Source: Candidatus Scalindua sp. (GTDB lineage: Bacteria > Planctomycetota > Brocadiia > Brocadiales > Scalinduaceae). From it: a DNA stretch of 64,000 nt. The position numbers and the translations under genes are program-made. The number at the start of each line of letters is the position of its first letter. The stretch's first letter is position 1. Positions 46,301-58,799 of the stretch are shown here, piece by piece. The DNA is taken from NCBI GenBank assembly GCA_031316155.1, contig JALDRB010000005.1:124001-188000 (forward strand), read 5' to 3'. The notes under the pieces were generated by a model that was not told the origin of the DNA, ran no database searches, and worked only from the letters and a program-made list of their open reading frames with translations.

Positions 46301-47637
46301 ATTGCACCATTTTCCAGACTTATGTATTTAGAATCCTGCCCTCCTATTTCAAAGATTGTATCTACGTTCTTATCAACTGCAGCAGCTGCGGTTGCATGAG
46401 CAGTTATTTCATTCTTAACAATATCAGATCCAATGAACTCACCGGTTAAATACCTGCCAGAACCCGTAACTCCCACACCTTTTACGACAACCTTATCTTG
46501 TACCTCTTCTCCTACCTCAAATAACCCCTGTTTGACCGCTTCAAGAGGTTTTCCTGCCGTCATCAAATAGCGTCTGGCAAGTACATTTCTCTCCTTATCA
46601 ATGACAACAACATTCGTACTGATAGATCCAACATCAACACCGACATAAACATCCACCTTGGATTTCGGGTCAAGTATGTGACTGTTAATATTAATCTCGT
46701 AGTTGTTACAAGTCAGCTTTTTCAGGTTTGTTTCTTTTCCTTTACGGTTCTTTAAATACGCCTCAATCTCATAAAAACCTCTTAACCTGGAATTAATGCC
46801 TTTCTCCATGAGGGTTATTGCACAACCTATTGCCCCCATCGTATTAAAATATTTAGGTATAATAAGTTCCCCTTCATCTAATTCCAGTATATCTTCAAAT
46901 GCCTTAATTATCCCTTCATTAGCAGCAACACCGCCCTGAAAAGCTATGGGTTTCGCAAACTCCTTGCCTTTTCCTATATTACTCTTAAAATTCCTCGTCA
47001 ATGCGTAACAGAGCCCTGATACAATATCGTGAATCTCAGTCCCCACCTGTTGAAGGTGTATCATATCAGATTTCGCAAAAACACTGCACCTGCCCGCTAT
47101 TCTGGGCGGGTTTTTTGACTTTAAAGCCAATTTCCCAAATTCCTCTTCTATAGAAACACCGATCCTCGTCGATTGCTGATCTAAAAATGATCCAGTGCCG
47201 GCAGCGCACATCGTGTTCATAGCAAAATCAGACACCTTCAGATCTCCCGAGGATTCATCACGCTCAAGCGTAATTAACTTGGAATCTTCCCCACCAATCT
47301 CTATGATGGTCTTTACTTCAGGATGAAGCACGGAAGTGGCTGTACTCTGAGCAACAACTTCATTGATAAAACTTATACCCATGATTCCTGCTAATAACTT
47401 TCCACCTGAACCTGTCACCGCTACACCATTAATATCTTCTACGGGAATTCGATTCAGGATATCTTTTAATACAATAAGCGCCGTTTCAATCGGTTGACCG
47501 TGCGATCTGACATAGTGGTTTTCGATAACATCCTTCTTATCATTAACCACAACTGCCTTTACACTCACAGAACCTATATCCAAACCAAGATACTTTTTCT
47601 GCTCTTTCTGGTTGTACATCCTTGTACTTGAAATCAT
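43369..47637 (-). CDS. Fused 2-hydroxyacyl-CoA dehydratase activase/dehydratase (two ASKHA domains + DUF2229 + HgdD-like)
   Basis: 1422 aa. Two BcrAD/BadFG activase domains: GLDIGSVSVKAV (residue 18) with NTMCAAGTGSF (Cys144), and GVDVGSISTNVV (residue 333) with NKVCAAGTGSF (Cys455). In homodimeric activases that cysteine helps bind a bridging [4Fe-4S] cluster, so this chain could form an internal pseudo-dimer. A cysteine patch (C612, C615, C619, C638) leads to DUF2229 and then an HgdD-like dehydratase region with YASGKECYPA-type cysteines (TSGKECYPAILTTGD, ASGPCRFGQYNHL). ATP-driven electron injection is known for the family; the substrate is unknown. GAGG stands 7 bases before the ATG. Confidence 0.85.
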   Translation of the reverse strand: MISSTRMYNQKEQKKYLGLDIGSVSVKAVVVNDKKDVIENHYVRSHGQPIETALIVLKDILNRIPVEDINGVAVTGSGGKLLAGIMGISFINEVVAQSTATSVLHPEVKTIIEIGGEDSKLITLERDESSGDLKVSDFAMNTMCAAGTGSFLDQQSTRIGVSIEEEFGKLALKSKNPPRIAGRCSVFAKSDMIHLQQVGTEIHDIVSGLCYALTRNFKSNIGKGKEFAKPIAFQGGVAANEGIIKAFEDILELDEGELIIPKYFNTMGAIGCAITLMEKGINSRLRGFYEIEAYLKNRKGKETNLKKLTCNNYEININSHILDPKSKVDVYVGVDVGSISTNVVVIDKERNVLARRYLMTAGKPLEAVKQGLFEVGEEVQDKVVVKGVGVTGSGRYLTGEFIGSDIVKNEITAHATAAAAVDKNVDTIFEIGGQDSKYISLENGAIVDFTMNKVCAAGTGSFLEEQSEKLDVSIKQEFGKRALNSCCPSHLGERCTVFMESDLNHHQQLGVPKDDLLAGLSYSIVLNYINRVVEKRKIGHTIFLQGGVAANRGVKAAFEKITGREIIVPPHHDVMGAIGSAIISMEEQTWDRSRFKGFDLRKRVYETSSFVCKDCSNICEIRKVVIKGESPLHYGSRCGKYDDEKKSKSGKILPRLFNERKKLLYAPYTSNKNPIGKTVKTKKPIGRIGIPQASTFFELFPMWKAFFTELEFEIVLSRNTNREVINKGLEHVNAETCFPIKVSHGHVVDMLDKDIDYLFLPSVINMTHASSRVTHSYACPYVQCLPYIIRSAIDLDSSKFKVLQPIIHFEYGESFLDKNLRQIARDVGCKGKRVEYAIQKAKETQKSFYDQLETRGKDILDKLGEDDFALVIISRPYNGCDSGVNLDLPEKLRDLGVLAIPMDFLTLDLEDISKDYPNMYWKYGQKILAAARVIARDKRLYALYITNFGCGPDSFISKFFPKEVGGKPFLMIDIDEHSADAGIMTRCEAFLDSLKNARTKEFKREKERKYKFSKNKKKTIFIPYMNDSGRLAAAAMRANGVDAEALPMPDKLSLEIGRKYTSGKECYPAILTTGDIVKKAQSPDFDPDGSVFFMATASGPCRFGQYNHLHRMVLDDIGLPHVPIFTMDQRDDYMEDTSKLGSSFRKLTWDGFVLVDFMQKLLLETRPYELHKGESDTVYKQYLRRAEHAIEHGYDLLQVAKDAAEALSKVAVDRNVPKPLIGLIGENYVRINEFANNFIERKIEELGGKVVNTPFSEWIDYIAYVRKEDCKREKDFNGFAIELITEVVQKYKAFKMSRPFRKSSVKLFKESSIKKLISKGRSYIHDSYKGDPVLSMGRAVELIEAGFDGIVHVAPFHCMPGTAVSAVLEKFQRDYHGIPCLKLTFDGQEESNSETRIEAFMHQAAQKMAGRLRPTKDYVNVN

Positions 47638-47699
47638 CTTTTTTCCTCAATCATACAAAATGTAAAATATTAACAGGAAATCGCTTTACCATAAAAACC

Positions 47700-48962
47700 C
47701 TAAACAATTCGTTCAGGATGTGTGATTTTTCCCGTAATGGATGAAGCGGCTGCTACTGCAGGATTACAAAGGTAAATTTCTGATTTTGGATGCCCCATTC
47801 TACCTGCAAAGTTTCTGTTGGTTGTTGATAGTGCGCGCTCACCTTCTGCCAAAACGCCCATATGGCCACCCAAACACGGCCCACAGGTAGGAGTAGAAAC
47901 AGCCCCTTCTGCATTGATAAAAATCTCTATTAAACCTTCCTTTAATGCCTCAAGATAAACATCTTGAGTTCCCGGTAATATTATTAAACGGATTGAAGGG
48001 TGAATTTTTCTGCCTTTCAGTATTTGCGCAGCTATCCTTAAATCTGAAATCCTTCCATTTGTGCATGAACCTATGACTACTTGATCTATCTTAATATCTG
48101 ATACATCTTCAACCGGACAAACATTTTCTGGCAAATTGGGTAACGCTACCTGAGGACTGAGATTGCTTACATCGTAAGTATGAATGTCACTATAGCTACA
48201 ATTATCATCACTTGAGTAGAATTTGTAAGCTCTCTTAGCTCTGGAGTTTATATATTCTTCTGTACAACTATCAGGCTCAATTATTCCATTTTTAGCACCC
48301 GCCTCAATAGCCATATTACACATTGCAAGGCGGTCATCCATCGATAATGCTTCAATAACAGGCCCCCCAAATTCCATTGCCTTATACCTTGCACCATCCA
48401 CGCCAATTTTACCAATTGTATAAAGAATTAAATCCTTACCGGAAACCCACTCTTTCAATTTACCTTGAAAAGAAAATTTTATCGTTTCCGGCACCTTCAA
48501 CCAAACTTTACCTGTAGCAAAGCAGGCAGCAATATCAGTGCTGCCAACACCAGTTGAAAAGATTCCCATAGCCCCATAGGTACAAGTGTGCGAATCTGCA
48601 CCAATAACTAAATCACCGGGAACCACAATACCTTTTTCCGGTAACAGGACATGTTCTATGCCAACTCTTCCTACTTCAAAATAGTTTTTTATTTGATGTT
48701 TTTGCGCAAAAGCCCTGAGAACTTTAGCATTCTGAGCCGATTTAATATCCTTGTTTGGAGTAAAATGGTCAGGAACTAATACGATCGTATCAGGATTAAG
48801 AACATGCTTTAGTCCGAGAGTTTCAAACTGTTCGATTGCAATTGGTGCGGTTATATCGTTCCCGAGACAAATGTCAACTTCCGCATACACAAATTGGCCA
48901 GCGTGAACCTCCTCAAGGTCTGTGTGAGCGGCAATTATTTTCTCTGTGATTGTCATTCCCAT
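47700..48962 (-). CDS. leuC: 3-isopropylmalate dehydratase large subunit
   Basis: 420 aa, aconitase superfamily, the short homoaconitase/LeuC2 type. Marks are [34 protein letters not shown] and the [4Fe-4S] ligands in [12 protein letters not shown] and [12 protein letters not shown]. The sister subunit leuD is 4.4 kb downstream on the same strand. The 420-aa length and paired LeuD of 164 aa indicate the archaeal-type isopropylmalate isomerase. Confidence 0.94.
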   Translation of the reverse strand: MGMTITEKIIAAHTDLEEVHAGQFVYAEVDICLGNDITAPIAIEQFETLGLKHVLNPDTIVLVPDHFTPNKDIKSAQNAKVLRAFAQKHQIKNYFEVGRVGIEHVLLPEKGIVVPGDLVIGADSHTCTYGAMGIFSTGVGSTDIAACFATGKVWLKVPETIKFSFQGKLKEWVSGKDLILYTIGKIGVDGARYKAMEFGGPVIEALSMDDRLAMCNMAIEAGAKNGIIEPDSCTEEYINSRAKRAYKFYSSDDNCSYSDIHTYDVSNLSPQVALPNLPENVCPVEDVSDIKIDQVVIGSCTNGRISDLRIAAQILKGRKIHPSIRLIILPGTQDVYLEALKEGLIEIFINAEGAVSTPTCGPCLGGHMGVLAEGERALSTTNRNFAGRMGHPKSEIYLCNPAVAAASSITGKITHPERIV

Positions 48963-49013
48963 ACAGGCTTAAGTATTTATTATTGTATGTGTTATAAATA
49001 ATTATTCAATTAT

Positions 49014-49325
49014 TCAGTTTTCAGAAAAACGGCTTCTCCTGATTGATTTTATTGAAAGAGGATCTTGCAAGTATTTACTATGACATTTACTGCATAAATC
49101 AAAACGAAACGTCTTGTAATCTACATCTTCTTGCTCGTCAGAATCAAAGTTTTCCAATTCTTCTTCATCTTCTTCATCAAAATCATCTATCAACTCTTCA
49201 TCAAAATCTTCGTCATCGCCATCCATTGGTTCGCATGCTGAATAGGCCTCAATTTTGATTACATATCTGACATCTTCTTCAGGAATTATGGATCTTCCAC
49301 ACATATCGCAACTATATCTGATCAT
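49014..49325 (-). CDS. Small zinc-ribbon-like protein with acidic linker
   Basis: 103 aa from the ATG at 49325, ten bases after AAAGGAGG. The N-terminal YSCDMCGRSI (CxxC) and C-terminal FDLCSKCHSKYL (CxxC) flank a very acidic middle (about 30 Asp/Glu). The two CxxC pairs probably bind one zinc, with the linker looped out. No known family recognised; similar short proteins might act in RNA or protein binding. Confidence 0.65.
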   Translation of the reverse strand: MIRYSCDMCGRSIIPEEDVRYVIKIEAYSACEPMDGDDEDFDEELIDDFDEEDEEELENFDSDEQEDVDYKTFRFDLCSKCHSKYLQDPLSIKSIRRSRFSEN

Positions 49326-49370
49326 TATAAAAAATCCTCCTTTACATATATGAAAGTAAGGTAATACCAA

Positions 49371-49719
49371 ATTTTCTCAAATACAAACAGGAACAAATTA
49401 TATACGCATAAACTCTATTTTGTCAAGCACATTAGAAGCTTTTGTAACACGAGAAGTTTATAATCATCAGTATCAAACCAGTTTAAACCTTTTTTCTCAT
49501 TCAAGATAGAAATATTTACCAGGAGAGAAATTACAATCTTTTCACCAATACTCTCTTAAAAGTAAAGTAATGACAGAACTGTTAGAAAACCAGCCATCAT
49601 GGTTCAACTGCAAAAGGAAATAAAAATACCATGGACGGCAGCTCTTTCTGAGGTGAAAAATAACCGAGGTTATTTGTTCTTGCACAACAAAACAACATAC
49701 CTTTGTTACACATCAGACC
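49371..49719. other. Intergenic, nothing recognised
   Basis: About 350 bp between the proB end and the zinc-ribbon gene. No frame with coding character; no repeat family A or B copy. Confidence 0.4.
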
Positions 49720-50853
49720 TTATAATAAAAAAAGGTTATCACGATGTATTACCTCATCATAAGATTTTATACCCAATGCCTTCTTAATTAATGAAGTACG
49801 TAGTCCCTTAATTTTTAAAACTTCTTCTGTTGAATAATTAATGAGTCCCCTCGCAATTTCTTTTTCCCCATCAATATCCATTATTATTGATACAATATCG
49901 CCTTTAACAAAATTACCAATAGCCCCTACAATACCGGATGGCAACAAACTCTTCCCTCTCTTTTTCAGCGCCTCAAAAGCTCCTTCATCGATATAAATTT
50001 TCCCATTCGGTCTCACAGAAAAACCTATCCATCGTTTACGGCTGGTAATCTTTTTCTTGGTAGGGAGAAACAAGGTACCGACATTTTCAAAGTTCATAAT
50101 TTTTTGTAAAATATTCGGTTGTTTTCCATTCGCAATAATAACAACTTCTCCAGAATTGGTAACATTTCGAGCTGCTTCAAGTTTACTTTCCATGCCACCC
50201 ATACCCTGCCGTGTCTTAAATTTGAATGCAAGCTTTTTAATATCATCTGAAACCTCGTTCACAATTGGTAAAACAGTACTTTTTTTACCAGAGTTTGGAA
50301 GTGTGGTGTATAATCCATCAATAGAAGACAAAAGTATCAGCAAATCAGCACGTAATAAATTTGTAACCAATGCCGACAATATGTCATTATCGCCAAATGC
50401 TATTTCTTCAATGGCTATAGTATCATTTTCATTAATAATCGGAATTGTCTTAAAACGTAATAAGGTATGTAACGTGTTAGATGTATTTAAATATCTTTGA
50501 CGATCTTCAAAATCCTGTCTTGTAAGCAACAATTGAGCAGCATGGTATCCCTGACTCTTAAAGCATTCATTATAAATCTCCATTAACTTTCCTTGTCCAA
50601 TTGCCGCTGCCGCCTGAAGCTCGGGAAGAATAGTAGGCCTTTTACATCGGCCTAAAGCACCAATCCCTGCACCGATTGCACCGGAAGTTACAACAACAAC
50701 TTTATAACCATTGGTACAAAGAATGATAATTTGTCTTGACAATTCCATGATTTGATTACCATCTAGAAGTCCATCCGCATTCGTGAGCACATGTGTTCCA
50801 ATTTTTACAACAATTTTATTCACTTTAGAAAGTACTTCTTCTCGGATATTCAT
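49720..50853 (-). CDS. proB: Glutamate 5-kinase
   Basis: Phosphorylates glutamate in the first step of proline synthesis. 377 aa. The kinase domain has VVKIGTHVLTNADGLLDG, VTSGAIGAGIGAL, PIINENDTIAIEEIAFGDND and GGMESKLEAARN; the C-terminal ~80 residues (SLLPSGIVGAIGNFVKGDIV) are the PUA domain. GGGGA lies six bases before the ATG. With pruA at 37748 it marks both ends of glutamate-proline traffic in the window. Confidence 0.95.
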   Translation of the reverse strand: MNIREEVLSKVNKIVVKIGTHVLTNADGLLDGNQIMELSRQIIILCTNGYKVVVVTSGAIGAGIGALGRCKRPTILPELQAAAAIGQGKLMEIYNECFKSQGYHAAQLLLTRQDFEDRQRYLNTSNTLHTLLRFKTIPIINENDTIAIEEIAFGDNDILSALVTNLLRADLLILLSSIDGLYTTLPNSGKKSTVLPIVNEVSDDIKKLAFKFKTRQGMGGMESKLEAARNVTNSGEVVIIANGKQPNILQKIMNFENVGTLFLPTKKKITSRKRWIGFSVRPNGKIYIDEGAFEALKKRGKSLLPSGIVGAIGNFVKGDIVSIIMDIDGEKEIARGLINYSTEEVLKIKGLRTSLIKKALGIKSYDEVIHRDNLFLL

Positions 50854-50900
50854 AAATTTTCCCCAACATCAATATGGTCTAAATTTTTCAATAAAAGAAC

Positions 50901-50928
50901 TTGACATCTATAACTTTTTTGCTATTAT
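50901..50928 (+). promoter_or_regulatory. Sigma70-like promoter of the histone-fold gene
   Basis: TTGACA (50901-50906), 16-bp spacer, TATTAT (50923-50928); the gene's GGGAGG lies about 33 bp downstream and its ATG at 50972. A strong promoter for a small basic protein. Confidence 0.75.
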
Positions 50929-50971
50929 CCCGAACAACTATATCTTTTAATACTATAAACGGGAGGTAATT

Positions 50972-51175
50972 ATGGCAAAAAAAGTAGTTAAGAAAAAAGA
51001 GAGGGAAGTTCTTGTTGTAGCTAGCAAGGTCAGAGAATATATAAAAGAAAAAGATTGTAATACCTCAGGTGAATTCATTAACGAACTAAGCGAAGCAGTA
51101 TATTGTTTAATAGATAAAGCCGTAAACAGAGCACAGGAAAACGGGCGAAAGACAATTCAAGCTAAAGATGTTTAG
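50972..51175 (+). CDS. Bacterial histone-fold DNA-binding protein
   Basis: 67 aa. A basic tail (MAKKVVKKKEREV) is followed by VLVVASKVREYIKEKDCNTS, then a long helix GEFINELSEAVYCLIDKAVN and the ending RAQENGRKTIQAKDV. The motif GRKT-(I/V)-x-x-(E/K)-D-(V/I) at the end of helix 2 is the hallmark of archaeal histones (HMfB has GRKTIKAEDI) and of short bacterial histones that stop soon after it. It should form a dimer that binds DNA; lacking the full third helix, it may bend or coat DNA differently. The promoter and GGGAGG site suggest high expression. Confidence 0.75.
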   Translation: MAKKVVKKKEREVLVVASKVREYIKEKDCNTSGEFINELSEAVYCLIDKAVNRAQENGRKTIQAKDV

Positions 51176-51188
51176 GCAACTGGATTCG

Positions 51189-52625
51189 TTACAGATTATT
51201 TTCCAGCTTTTCCCTGAAAATATCTATAAGAATTTTTGGGTTCGCTTTCCCTTTGGTTATTTTCATAGTTTGACCTACCAAAAAGGATAAAGCACTTTTT
51301 TTCCCTTTGCCATAATCTTCGATGGCCTTGGGGTTATCTTCTATAATTTTTGATATAATAAAATTCAACTCTTCCGCATTGCTCAAAGGTGTTAAGTTCT
51401 TTTCACGAACTATAGATGATGCATCTTTACCAGTATTGGACATCTCAGAGAAAACTTCTTTAGCAATTGATCCGCCAATCTCTGATTTCATTTCGATTAA
51501 GTCTACAAGCATTTTTGGTGAAATAGTAAAATCCTGAATGTGGCTTTTCTTCTCATTTAACACTCTAAGCACATCGTTGATTATCCAATTAGACAACTCC
51601 TTCGGAGAAACGATCGTCAATTTTACACACTCTTCGAAATAATCCGCAAGAGGTTTACTCTCGGTGAGAATCCCTGCTTCATAATCTGAAATGAGATATT
51701 CACTCGTAAATCTTTGACGTCTCATTGCAGAAAGTTCAGGAATTGTCTCCCTGATCCTGTCAATGCTTTTCTTGTCAACCAGGATAGGAACAAGATCTGG
51801 TTCTGGAAAATACCTGTAATCATGCGCTTCTTCTTTTGTACGCATGCGTCTGCTTACCCCATCAACCTCATCCCATAGTCTTGTTTCCATTACAATTTGC
51901 GCACCTTTATCAAGCAACTCCTTTTGCCTCGATATTTCGTAAGCAAGCACTTTCATAACAGCTTTCATAGAGTTAAGATTTTTGATTTCCACCCTATTGC
52001 CAAAAACCTTTGCTCCTTTTCTGCATAATGATATACTGGCCTCAAACCGTAAAGAGCCTTCCTGCATCTTACAATCAGATACATTAATATACTGTAATAT
52101 ATTTCTCAATGTGTGCATATATCCTTGAACATCATCAATACTTCTCAAATCTGGATTTGTGACTATCTCTACCAAAGGAACACCTGCCCTATTAAAATCT
52201 ATTAAACTATGGCCTGCGTCCGATGCTTCTGGGTGCACAAGTTTACCGGCATCTTCTTCCAAATGAACGTTATTGATGCCAATCCTTTTTTTCTCTCCTT
52301 TAACAATTATATCGACAGAACCATTATTACCAACGTTAAAATGATTTTGCGAAATCTGATAATTTTTTGGTAAATCAGGATAATAATAATTCTTTCTATC
52401 AAAATTGACAAAATCATTTATTTCACAATTCAGTGCGAGAGCTGTTTTCAAAGTATGGTCAAACGCCTTCCTGTTGATAACGGGTAATACACCGGGTAGT
52501 CCCAGACATATAGGACACGTTTGCGTATTAGGCTCAGAACCAAATGATGTGCTGCATCCACAAAAGAGTTTAGTATCAGTATTCAGTTCTGCATGTGTTT
52601 CCAATCCAATAACGATGTTATATTC
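51189..52625 (-). CDS. gatB: Asp/Glu-tRNA amidotransferase subunit B
   Basis: Converts misacylated Glu-tRNA(Gln) or Asp-tRNA(Asn) with GatA and GatC. 478 aa from the ATG at 52625 (MEYNIVIGLETHAELNTDTK), 16 bp after the gatA stop; the longer frame to 52688 would overlap gatA by 46 bp. Marks include CPICLGLPGVLPV, RKNYYYPDLPKNYQISQ, DFNRAGVPLVEIVT and the helical tail domain ending KANPKILIDIFREKL. Confidence 0.95.
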   Translation of the reverse strand, partial: EYNIVIGLETHAELNTDTKLFCGCSTSFGSEPNTQTCPICLGLPGVLPVINRKAFDHTLKTALALNCEINDFVNFDRKNYYYPDLPKNYQISQNHFNVGNNGSVDIIVKGEKKRIGINNVHLEEDAGKLVHPEASDAGHSLIDFNRAGVPLVEIVTNPDLRSIDDVQGYMHTLRNILQYINVSDCKMQEGSLRFEASISLCRKGAKVFGNRVEIKNLNSMKAVMKVLAYEISRQKELLDKGAQIVMETRLWDEVDGVSRRMRTKEEAHDYRYFPEPDLVPILVDKKSIDRIRETIPELSAMRRQRFTSEYLISDYEAGILTESKPLADYFEECVKLTIVSPKELSNWIINDVLRVLNEKKSHIQDFTISPKMLVDLIEMKSEIGGSIAKEVFSEMSNTGKDASSIVREKNLTPLSNAEELNFIISKIIEDNPKAIEDYGKGKKSALSFLVGQTMKITKGKANPKILIDIFREKLENNL

Positions 52626-52641
52626 CATTGATTCAATCCTA

Positions 52642-54108
52642 TCAATCCAACTTTGGTTTCTGCAAATGGAAATCTGTTTCCTGTTCAAATAATTTTGCTA
52701 TTTGTAAGATTTTTTTTTCTTCGAAATGTTTCCCCAAAATTTGCATACCAATTGGTAAACCCGCTGTAGTAAAACCACAAGGGATTGAAATACCCGGTAT
52801 CCCGACAAGGTTCGCAATATTTGTATAAACATCAGATAAATACATCTCAAGTGGATCTAATATTTTTTCACCAATTTTAAAGGCTGGTGTTGGACACGTA
52901 GGAGATATAATACAATCTACTTTAGTAAACGCTTCGTCAAAATCGTTCTTTATTAAATTTCTTACTTTTGAAGCTTTCAGATAGTAAGCTTCATAATAGC
53001 CGGCACTTAATACATAATTGCCAAGCAAGATACGTCTTTTAACCTCGTCACCAAAAGCTTCTGCCCGTGTCCTGCTATACATATCAACTATATTGTCATC
53101 ATCAAGACGACTTCTATATCCATACCTGACACCATCATACCTTGCAAGATTTGAACAAGCCTCTGCAGTAGCAATTATACAATAAGTTGCTATTGCATAT
53201 TCACAATGGGGGAGGGACAAGTCTATTACCACAGCACCATTTTTTTTATAGATTTCCAATGCATTCATCAATGCATTTCTAATTTCTGAATCAAGACCTT
53301 CACGAAAAAATTCTCTTGGAATACCAATTCTCACGACATTATCTCTGCAGTTAATATCTGATAAATAGTTTGGGACATCAAGCGCTGAACACGTTGAGTC
53401 TAAAGCATCATGACCAGAAATAACTTGTAATAACATTGCTGCATCAAAAACATCTTTTGTAAGAGTACCTATCTGATCCAATGAAGAGGCAAAGGCAATC
53501 AGACCATAACGAGAAACTCTACCATATGTTGGTTTAAATCCAACATTGCCACAAAATGAAGCTGGTTGGCGGACAGACCCCCCGGTATCTGAACCTAAAG
53601 CCATAAAGGCCATATCGGCTGATACCGCTGCTGCTGATCCTCCACTCGATCCTCCGGGAACAGATTCAGTATCCCAAGGATTACGGGTAATATGAAAAGC
53701 CGAATTTTCCGTTGAAGATCCCATAGCAAATTCATCTAAATTCGTCTTACCGATTATTATAGCATCTTCCTGTAATAACTTTTTTACCACAAATGCATTA
53801 TATGGTGGAATATAGTTTTCTAATATTTTTGAAGCACACGTTGTATATATATTTTTTGTACTAATATTATCTTTTATTGCAATAGGGATACCTGCTAGTA
53901 ACCCAATCTCTTTCCCACTTTCTAGTTTATCATCAATCTCGCTTGCCTTTGATAACGCCCCCTCTTCATCCAAAAAAATATATGCCTCGATCAATGCTTC
54001 TTTCTGTTTTATCCGTCTAAAAAGTTCTTTAACTACCTCTACGCAGGACACTTCCCGATTCTTTACCTTTTCTCGAATTCCGTTTGCAGTTAATTCATGC
54101 AGAAACAA
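52642..54108 (-). CDS. gatA: Asp/Glu-tRNA amidotransferase subunit A
   Basis: Amidase subunit. The catalytic triad region is visible: IAIKDNIS (Lys), [13 protein letters not shown] and [15 protein letters not shown] with the cis-serine and [16 protein letters not shown] with the nucleophilic serine. The best start is the TTG at 54108, eight bases after GGAG, giving the family's [13 protein letters not shown]; a longer frame begins with TTG at 54135. gatB follows 16 bp later; gatC is 138 bp upstream. Confidence 0.94.
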   Translation of the reverse strand: MFLHELTANGIREKVKNREVSCVEVVKELFRRIKQKEALIEAYIFLDEEGALSKASEIDDKLESGKEIGLLAGIPIAIKDNISTKNIYTTCASKILENYIPPYNAFVVKKLLQEDAIIIGKTNLDEFAMGSSTENSAFHITRNPWDTESVPGGSSGGSAAAVSADMAFMALGSDTGGSVRQPASFCGNVGFKPTYGRVSRYGLIAFASSLDQIGTLTKDVFDAAMLLQVISGHDALDSTCSALDVPNYLSDINCRDNVVRIGIPREFFREGLDSEIRNALMNALEIYKKNGAVVIDLSLPHCEYAIATYCIIATAEACSNLARYDGVRYGYRSRLDDDNIVDMYSRTRAEAFGDEVKRRILLGNYVLSAGYYEAYYLKASKVRNLIKNDFDEAFTKVDCIISPTCPTPAFKIGEKILDPLEMYLSDVYTNIANLVGIPGISIPCGFTTAGLPIGMQILGKHFEEKKILQIAKLFEQETDFHLQKPKLD

Positions 54109-54273
54109 AGTATATACTCCAATAAAGTAAACCAATAGTTAAGAAAAACAGATTTTAATATCTAAGAAAACAAACAATAGAGAATGATCATTTTAAAAAT
54201 AGAAATTATTTTCACCTGAAGAAAAAAAAACGACTTATCGCTGGAAGGTAATAACGGGAAGAAAAATTACTCA

Positions 54274-54561
54274 TTATTCAATAATCTTTGGTACTTTAAA
54301 GAAACCGTTAACATGTGATGGAGAGATATTTAAAATATTACTACGATGGAATGAGGGTTTCAAGGTATCCTCTCTAAAAACATTTTTTAAAGGAGATGTA
54401 TAGAAGATCGGTTTTACATTGTTGATATTCAATTCGTTCAATTTTTCTACATACTCTAATATATGGACTAACTGATTTTTGAATTTTACTTTTTCAGCAT
54501 CATCAAGCTTTATTCTTGAAAGTTTCGCTATGTTGTCAATTTCCCTAGGATCAATATCCAA
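54274..54561 (-). CDS. gatC: Asp/Glu-tRNA amidotransferase subunit C
   Basis: 95 aa. IDNIAKLSRIKLDDAEKVKF, LVHILEYVEKLNELNINNVK and FREDTLKPSFHRSNILNISP fit GatC, which wraps GatA and GatB together. It completes a gatC-gatA-gatB order on the minus strand. Confidence 0.92.
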   Translation of the reverse strand: MDIDPREIDNIAKLSRIKLDDAEKVKFKNQLVHILEYVEKLNELNINNVKPIFYTSPLKNVFREDTLKPSFHRSNILNISPSHVNGFFKVPKIIE

Positions 54562-54601
54562 AATTTTAACCTCTCAGAAAAATTTGATGTAGTAATTTTT
54601 T

Positions 54602-54832
54602 CTACGTAACTTTAACAATTTTTCCTGCATTTAAACACCTGGTACAAATCTTGATGCGTTTTATACTTCCTTTTATCCTGGCTTTAATAGTTTGGATATT
54701 GGCCTTAAATTTTCTCTTTGTTCGTCCTGTTATTTTGCGGCCTACACCACCTTTCCGCTTAGCTAATCCCCTTCGTTCAATTTGATACCCTACAGAAGTA
54801 CCCTTACTGCATATTTCACATACACGTGCCAT
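54602..54832 (-). CDS. rpmB: 50S ribosomal protein L28
   Basis: 76 aa. CEICSKGTSVGYQIERRGLA and KITGRTKRKFKANIQTI are the L28 marks; CxxC pairs (CEIC near residue 6 and CTRCLNAGKIVKV near the end) give the zinc-binding form. It is encoded just upstream of gatC on the same strand. Confidence 0.95.
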   Translation of the reverse strand: MARVCEICSKGTSVGYQIERRGLAKRKGGVGRKITGRTKRKFKANIQTIKARIKGSIKRIKICTRCLNAGKIVKVT

Positions 54833-54928
54833 AATTGTTGCTCTTTCTAAAAACTTTATTTTAAAAATAAAATAAAAAATATTCTTAAGAAAAAAAATAA
54901 AATGAGTATGCTTATTGGCAAAACTAAC

Positions 54929-55357
54929 TCATTTCACACAATCTTCGCAATAACCCATAATCTGGAATCGGTGAGTTTCAGGTTTAAATTTATTTTTGAC
55001 ACACACCTCATCTTGGAACTTCTCAATTTTATGGTCACTAAATTCTATTATTTTACCACAACCTATACAGACGAGATGCTCATGATGTTCATGACCATAT
55101 ACATGCTCATAGTGAGTATGTTTCTCTCCAAAAATTACCTCTCTCAAAAGGCCACATTTTACAAGTAGAGCGATAGTTCTATAAATTGTGGCCTTTGAAA
55201 CACGTATTTTATTTTTTCTCATTTCGAATAATAACTCTTCTACTTCGAAATGTCCATGGTTCTCAAAAACTTGATTTAAAATTAACCTTCTTTCAGGAGT
55301 AAATTTCAGACCTTTTGATTGAATGAATTCCTTAAATTTTTCTTCTACTTCATTCAT
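54929..55357 (-). CDS. fur: Fur-family metalloregulator
   Basis: 142 aa. The winged helix holds GLKFTPERRLILNQVFENHG and VSKATIYRTIALLVKCGLL; the metal-sensing part has the histidine-rich HTHYEHVYGHEHHEHLVCIGCGKIIEF with the CxxC structural zinc site (CIGC, and CEDC at the C-terminus). Subtype (Fur, PerR, Zur) cannot be fixed by eye; it lacks an obvious Zur-specific tail. Target sites were not identified. Confidence 0.9.
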   Translation of the reverse strand: MNEVEEKFKEFIQSKGLKFTPERRLILNQVFENHGHFEVEELLFEMRKNKIRVSKATIYRTIALLVKCGLLREVIFGEKHTHYEHVYGHEHHEHLVCIGCGKIIEFSDHKIEKFQDEVCVKNKFKPETHRFQIMGYCEDCVK

Positions 55358-55434
55358 TGCCTAATTATGGTAAGACAGTCACTCTTAATAATTAAGTGTC
55401 ACAATCTAGCACTAAATGTTTTAAGTATTAAATT

Positions 55435-55472
55435 AAAAAAACCCATCCCAAAAAGAAATTTCAGGATGGGTT
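55435..55472 (-). terminator. rRNA operon terminator
   Basis: Read on the minus strand, AACCCATCC and GGATGGGTT form a perfect stem with a 15-base loop, followed by a run of T (55440-55435). It begins 12 bp after the 5S 3' end. Confidence 0.85.
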
Positions 55473-55483
55473 CATTTTTAAAT

Positions 55484-55590
55484 CCGGCAATACCTACTCT
55501 CCCGTCTTTTGGACAGTACCATCGGCGTACAAATATTAACTACCGTGTTCGGAATGGGAACGGGTATGATCCTTGTACTATAGTCACCGG
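55484..55590 (-). rRNA. rrf: 5S ribosomal RNA
   Basis: The minus strand begins CCGGTGACTATAGTACAAGG and contains ACCCGTTCCCATTCCGAACA, the universal 5S loop C segment, with closing ends CCGGTG and TGCCGG. About 107 nt. Last gene of the rRNA operon. Confidence 0.9.
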
Positions 55591-55673
55591 AAAAGACTTT
55601 GAAAATTTATACTGTTAAAAATTAAAAACAGATAAAAATTGGGAACAATCTAAAAATCAAGAAAAAAATAAGG

Positions 55674-58712
<3,039 letters not shown>

Positions 58713-58799
58713 ATTCCTCTTGTAGTTTCAATTATTACCCAATTTTCAAAGAACAATTACTACTTAAAACAGATTTCGAATCCCATAACAACAAACTAA

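Noticed and set aside
49599..49787. 62-aa plus-strand frame near proB
   Set aside because: No ribosome site; overlaps the proB 3' end on the other strand.
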